A stretch of 36,397 nucleotides of DNA from Bacteroidales bacterium. Its GTDB lineage: Bacteria > Bacteroidota > Bacteroidia > Bacteroidales > UBA7960. The notes beneath the pieces were generated by a model, which was given only the letters and a program-made list of their open reading frames with translations, had not been told where the DNA came from and searched no databases. The position numbers were made by a program, and so were the translations under genes. The number at the start of each line of letters is the position of its first letter. Position 1 is the first letter of the stretch. Of the stretch, positions 33,584 through 36,397 are shown piece after piece. The stretch lies in contig PUOJ01000174.1 of assembly GCA_003552075.1 (NCBI GenBank), positions 1 to 36,397 of the forward strand, written 5' to 3'.

Positions 33584-34832
33584 TCTCCCTGTTATCCACT
33601 AACACCAAACGCAGCAAAGCAAGGGCAGCATTGCCGGCCCTGATGATGTTTCTCTCCCTTTTATCGCCAAATTGATACTTTTTGCTGGTTACCTCATCGT
33701 CTGGTGCGGCTACGGCAACCCATACGGTACCTACGGGTTTTTCTTCCGTGCCACCCTCAGGGCCGGCTATGCCGGTGACTCCGATTCCATAGGTGGTCTT
33801 CAGTTTGTTTCGTATGCCCTTTGCCATGGATTCCGCTGTTTCACGGCTAACCGCGCCATGCGTTTGCAGCAGCCCGTGATCAACCTGCAGCATCTTTTCT
33901 TTGATCCTGTTTTCATAAGCCACGACACTGCCTGCATAATATGCTGAGCTGCCAGGCACACCGGTGATCCTGTGGGCAATGTAGCCCCCGGTGCAGCTTT
34001 CTGCGGTTGAGAGGGTGGCGTTTTGTTCTTTCAGCATCTGCCCAACCACTGCCTCCAGGCTGTCGTCATCATAACCCCAGATGTATTCGGGGATGAGCTT
34101 AATGAGTTTGTCCACTTCATTATCAACCCTATGTTCAAGCCTTTCCATGGACTTCCCCTTTGCAGTCAGCCTGAGCTTTACGATGCCTGTGGAGGGGAGG
34201 TATGCCAGCTGCATGTCCGAAGGCAGGCTGTCCTCCCAATCGGAGAGCTTTCTGGCCAGGTCCGATTCTCCGATCCCATGCGTAAGTACCGTTCGGTGCA
34301 ATATGTATTGCTCCCGTCCCATATCCTCCAAAGCGCGCAGCACGTGCTTGCCCATCATCTCTTTCATTTCATAGGGCACGCCGGGCATGGCGATGCAATG
34401 GGTCTTTCCTGTGCTGAACCAAAATCCCGGTGCGGTACCAAAGGGATTCCGGATGATTTTCGCCTTATCCGGAACCATTGCCTGGTCGCGGTTTAGCTCA
34501 CTGACCACCCGGCCCCTGTCTTTAAGGTATTGGGTAATGTCGTCCAGGACCTGTTGGTTCAGCACCAGCTTGCTTTCAAAAAAACCGCACAGCACATCCC
34601 GGGTCACGTCATCGCGGGTGGGGCCCAGGCCACCGGTGATCAGCACCAGAGAGCATCTGTCCACGCCATCCTGTAAGGTACGGTGGATGTCGTCCCGGTC
34701 ATCAGTGATCACCCTGATCTCGTCCACTTCAACCCCGATGTCATTCAATGCAGACGCCATCCATGCCGCGTTGGTGTTCACCGTCTGGCCTATCAGCATC
34801 TCTTCACCTATGGATATGATAAACGCTTTCAT
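33561..34832 (-). CDS. cinA: CinA: NMN deamidase / ADP-ribose pyrophosphatase family protein
   Basis: A 423-residue two-domain protein. Residues about 1-170 form the MoaB/MogA-like COG1058 domain (SIGEEMLIGQTVNTN, then TGGLGPTRDDVT), which in tested CinA proteins hydrolyses ADP-ribose. Residues about 260-415 form the CinA C-terminal domain (TAESCTGGYIAHRITGVPGSSAYYAGSVVAY and GVTGIAGPEGGTEEKPVGTVWVA), which deamidates nicotinamide mononucleotide in pyridine-nucleotide recycling. The ATG at 34832 starts the conserved MKAFIISIG; an upstream extension only translates a GGACAAAA repeat. The final EVRSKK and stop codon lie inside a GAAGTAA repeat. The old competence name does not prove a competence role here. 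Confidence 0.95.
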   Translation of the reverse strand: MKAFIISIGEEMLIGQTVNTNAAWMASALNDIGVEVDEIRVITDDRDDIHRTLQDGVDRCSLVLITGGLGPTRDDVTRDVLCGFFESKLVLNQQVLDDITQYLKDRGRVVSELNRDQAMVPDKAKIIRNPFGTAPGFWFSTGKTHCIAMPGVPYEMKEMMGKHVLRALEDMGREQYILHRTVLTHGIGESDLARKLSDWEDSLPSDMQLAYLPSTGIVKLRLTAKGKSMERLEHRVDNEVDKLIKLIPEYIWGYDDDSLEAVVGQMLKEQNATLSTAESCTGGYIAHRITGVPGSSAYYAGSVVAYENRIKEKMLQVDHGLLQTHGAVSRETAESMAKGIRNKLKTTYGIGVTGIAGPEGGTEEKPVGTVWVAVAAPDDEVTSKKYQFGDKRERNIIRAGNAALALLRLVLVDNREKEVRSKK

Positions 34833-34840
34833 GATAAAGA

Positions 34841-34886
34841 AGGACAAAAGGACAAAAAGACAAAAGGACAAAAAGACAAAAGGACC
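34841..34886 (+). repeat. AGGACAAA tandem repeat in the cinA leader
   Basis: Six units with a period of 7-9 bases, alternating AGGACAAA(A) and AGACAAA. It ends eight bases before the cinA ATG and lies between it and the probable -7 element at 34898-34905, so it would be transcribed as the mRNA leader (U-rich UUUUGUCC words on the cinA strand). Confidence 0.75.
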
Positions 34887-34897
34887 AATTGTTTTGC

Positions 34898-34905
34898 CAA
34901 AAATA
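34898..34905 (-). promoter_or_regulatory. Probable -7 promoter element for cinA
   Basis: The minus strand reads TATTTTTG, matching TAnnTTTG, 65 bases before the cinA ATG. TTG 25 bases upstream is slightly too far for a standard -33. Confidence 0.4.
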
Positions 34906-34995
34906 ATCAATAATATGCAAGATGCCTTGGCAATAAGCCAATTGTTTGTGCTTTTGCTTAACTTTGTCTTTTATGGCTGTTTGCCGTTGGCTTTT

Positions 34996-35062
34996 GGCTA
35001 TTAGCTATTGGCTATTGGCTATTAGCTTTCTTGCCAACAGCCAACAGCTAAAAGCTAATAGC
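34996..35062 (+). repeat. (RGCTATT)4 heptad repeat and 12-bp inverted repeat
   Basis: Four head-to-tail heptads, GGCTATT-AGCTATT-GGCTATT-GGCTATT, occupy 34996-35023. The last one merges into GCTATTAGCTTT (35018-35029), which is perfectly complementary to AAAGCTAATAGC (35051-35062) with a 21-base loop of GCCAACA words. A TAACTTTG -7-like element stands upstream at 34959-34966 on the plus strand but about 400 bases from the next gene. The stretch 34887-34995 holds no gene. Confidence 0.75.
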
Positions 35063-35106
35063 AGTCTTGTGGAAATCACAAGCGCCAGATAACCAATAAG
35101 TTGAAA

Positions 35107-35361
35107 ATTGTAAGCATATGAAACGAGCCATGCCAATATATTGACACACACGAGAATAATTATGTCATGGCGAGTTTGGCTTTGCCGAGCTCGCAAGTGC
35201 TCGGTTCATCTGACCGAAATATAAAAATTATAAACAGATGAAACGAGCCATGCCAATCTATTGACACACAAGAGAATGATTATGTCATGGCGAGTTTGGC
35301 TTCGCCGAGCTCGCAAAATGCTCGGTTCATGTGCCCGAAATATAAAAATTATAAACAGATG
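35107..35361 (+). repeat. Tandem pair of the 120-bp dispersed element upstream of the nucleoside phosphorylase gene
   Basis: Unit 1 spans 35107-35226 (120 bp) and unit 2 spans 35227-35347 (121 bp, one inserted A). A 14-base third start, ATTATAAACAGATG, spans 35348-35361 and contains the start codon of the following gene. The two full units differ at only a handful of positions. Within each unit ATGAAACGAGC at the head and GCTCGGTTCAT at the tail are near-perfect inverted repeats, giving an inner element of about 93-95 bp. GGCGAG...CTCGC with inner GGC/GCC can fold into a hairpin. Each unit has a tiny frame, MKRAMPIY, unlikely to be meaningful. A related inverted copy lies at 19575-19686. Confidence 0.88.
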
Positions 35362-36228
35362 AAAATTAAAGAATCTGAGCTTGTATTGAACCCAGACGGG
35401 AGTGTTTACCACCTGAAGTTGAAGCCGGAGCATATAGCGCCTAATGTAATTGTAGTAGGTGATCAGGGCAGGGTAGAGGTTATATCCCAGTATTTTGAGA
35501 AAATTGAACATAAGATCCAAAACAGGGAATTTCTTACGCATACGGGATATTACCGGGGTGAGCGGATCACGGTGCTTTCGACCGGTATCGGTACGGATAA
35601 CATTGACATTGTGATCAATGAACTGGATGCCGCCGTGAACATAGATTTGGAGAAACGTGTCGAAAAAGAGAAGCACACCGCGCTGAACATCGTGCGGCTG
35701 GGTACCTCAGGCGCTTTACAGGAGGACATCCCGGTAGACACCTTTGTGGCGTCGGCATTCGGATTGGGTTTTGACGGGCTGCTCCATTTTTACCAGTACG
35801 ATCAGGGCTTGACCGAGACGGCCATGGAGGATGCATTCATAAAACATACGGCCTGGAACGAGCGCCTCGCGAGACCTTACATTGTGGCGGGCTCTGATGA
35901 CCTGCTCAAGCAGGTCGCGGCAGACCTGAGAAAGGGCGTAACGGCTACCGCACATGGATTTTTCGGGCCACAGGGCAGGGAACTGCGCATTCCACTTGCT
36001 TTCCCGGAGCTAAACGACAAAATGGCCACCTTTAACCATCATGCGCAACGCATCACAAATTTTGAGATGGAAACTTCTGCACTCTATGCCCTGGGAAGGA
36101 TACTTGGTCACAACACCCTGACGGTGTGCAATATCATAGCCAACCGGGCAAGGAAGGAATACAGTGAAAATTACCAGGAGTCCGTAAAGAAGATGATCGG
36201 CTACGTCCTGGATAAACTTGTCAACTAA
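35359..36228 (+). CDS. Nucleoside phosphorylase, uridine phosphorylase-like
   Basis: A 289-residue member of the PNP/UDP family I phosphorylases, which split nucleosides with phosphate for salvage in the cytoplasm. VIVVGDQGRVE corresponds to the N-terminal phosphate-binding GD.R region, LSTGIGTDNIDIVINEL and RLGTSGAL follow, and NFEMETSALYAL is the ribose-binding signature with Met-Glu. The Bacteroidota group usually called uridine phosphorylase is the closest fit, but base specificity cannot be read here. The ATG at 35359 starts the conserved protein and is exactly at the junction with the tandem repeat; a longer frame from 35287 only translates repeat. The next gene starts 12 bases after its stop, suggesting an operon. 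Confidence 0.88.
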   Translation: MKIKESELVLNPDGSVYHLKLKPEHIAPNVIVVGDQGRVEVISQYFEKIEHKIQNREFLTHTGYYRGERITVLSTGIGTDNIDIVINELDAAVNIDLEKRVEKEKHTALNIVRLGTSGALQEDIPVDTFVASAFGLGFDGLLHFYQYDQGLTETAMEDAFIKHTAWNERLARPYIVAGSDDLLKQVAADLRKGVTATAHGFFGPQGRELRIPLAFPELNDKMATFNHHAQRITNFEMETSALYALGRILGHNTLTVCNIIANRARKEYSENYQESVKKMIGYVLDKLVN

Positions 36229-36240
36229 GCCGCGAAAGAT

Positions 36241-36397
36241 ATGTCAGCATCAGGCAACCCAGATGAAATACAGGCCTTGGTAAGCATGGTGGACGATCCG
36301 GACCCGGATATTTACCGGGAGGTTTACGACAAGATCATCCAGCATGGTGAAGATGCCGTTCCCTTCCTTGAAGATGAGCTCATAAGGGTTGCCGGAG
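36241..36397 (+). CDS. N-terminus of a SirB1/transglutaminase-like protein (partial)
   Basis: Only 52 N-terminal residues are inside the window, starting with ATG at 36241, 12 bases after the nucleoside phosphorylase stop. The visible part, with IQALVSMVDDPDPDIYREV and then HGEDAVPFLEDEL, looks like a HEAT-like helix pair. In Bacteroidota this precedes a SirB1-type transglutaminase-like domain (Transglut_core2). The domain itself is beyond the edge, so the call is an inference from the N-terminus alone. The frame runs open to the last base. The short gap suggests co-transcription with the phosphorylase gene. Confidence 0.5.
   Translation, partial: MSASGNPDEIQALVSMVDDPDPDIYREVYDKIIQHGEDAVPFLEDELIRVAG

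Noticed and set aside
35107-35361. CRISPR-like or tRNA-like array
   Set aside because: Whole 120-bp units are repeated without spacers, and no tRNA arm pattern fits; tandem duplication explains it.
35206-35676. 156-codon minus-strand frame whose end resembles a frame at 19.5 kb (ARRSQ-type peptide)
   Set aside because: The likeness comes from the DNA repeat lying in both places; the rest is antisense to the nucleoside phosphorylase. Such translations are likely to be annotated as spurious conserved hypotheticals.

Overview
The window is ordinary chromosomal DNA from a member of the Bacteroidota, probably of the Bacteroidales/Marinilabiliales type; the exact lineage is inference. The signs are: repeated TAnnTTTG -7 promoter elements, a TamL-type outer-membrane lipoprotein, a Bacteroidota-type ExbB-ExbD-TonB set, a DUF4831 lipoprotein, a GNAT-nitrilase fusion, and almost no Shine-Dalgarno sequences. 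I see no rRNA, tRNA, CRISPR array, phage, transposase or plasmid gene. Both window edges cut a gene.

Layout. 1-8 kb: the acidic C-terminus of an unknown protein, then pepT (-), pgeF (-), hemW (+), xerD (-), a Yip1-like membrane protein (+), an M23 cell-wall peptidase (+) and a YciO/Sua5-family protein (-). 8.5-17 kb: a large exported protein of unknown function (+), DoxX (-), a co-directional minus-strand run (pepE, DUF4831 lipoprotein, SDR reductase, GNAT-nitrilase), a YrbL-like kinase-fold protein (+), and gap (-) with a clear intrinsic terminator. 17-21 kb: an exbB-exbD-tonB operon followed by folC (+). 21-27 kb, all minus: tamL, a RecD-like helicase, a GH13 amylase and a DUF4168 protein. 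27-36 kb: glmM (+), fbp-mfd (-), cinA (-), a uridine-phosphorylase-like gene (+) and the start of a SirB1/transglutaminase-like gene (+).

Function. The content is housekeeping: peptide use (PepT, PepE), glycolysis and gluconeogenesis (GAPDH, FBPase), glucan metabolism (GH13), envelope building and energisation (GlmM, M23 peptidase, TamL, ExbBD/TonB), DNA maintenance (XerD, Mfd, RecD-like helicase) and cofactor or metabolite repair (HemW, FolC, CinA, PgeF).

The most unusual material lies between the genes. A structured element of about 120 bp occurs as a tandem pair directly upstream of the nucleoside phosphorylase start codon, as a third inverted copy between tonB and folC, and as a probable decayed remnant upstream of xerD. 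Several families of short tandem words (GGACAAAA, GAAGTAA, RGCTATT, ATTTGTG) recur between genes; one has supplied the last codons of cinA and another forms its probable mRNA leader. The clearest coding oddity is an M23 peptidase whose HxH zinc/catalytic motif reads His-Val-Cys. No obviously new multi-gene system was found.
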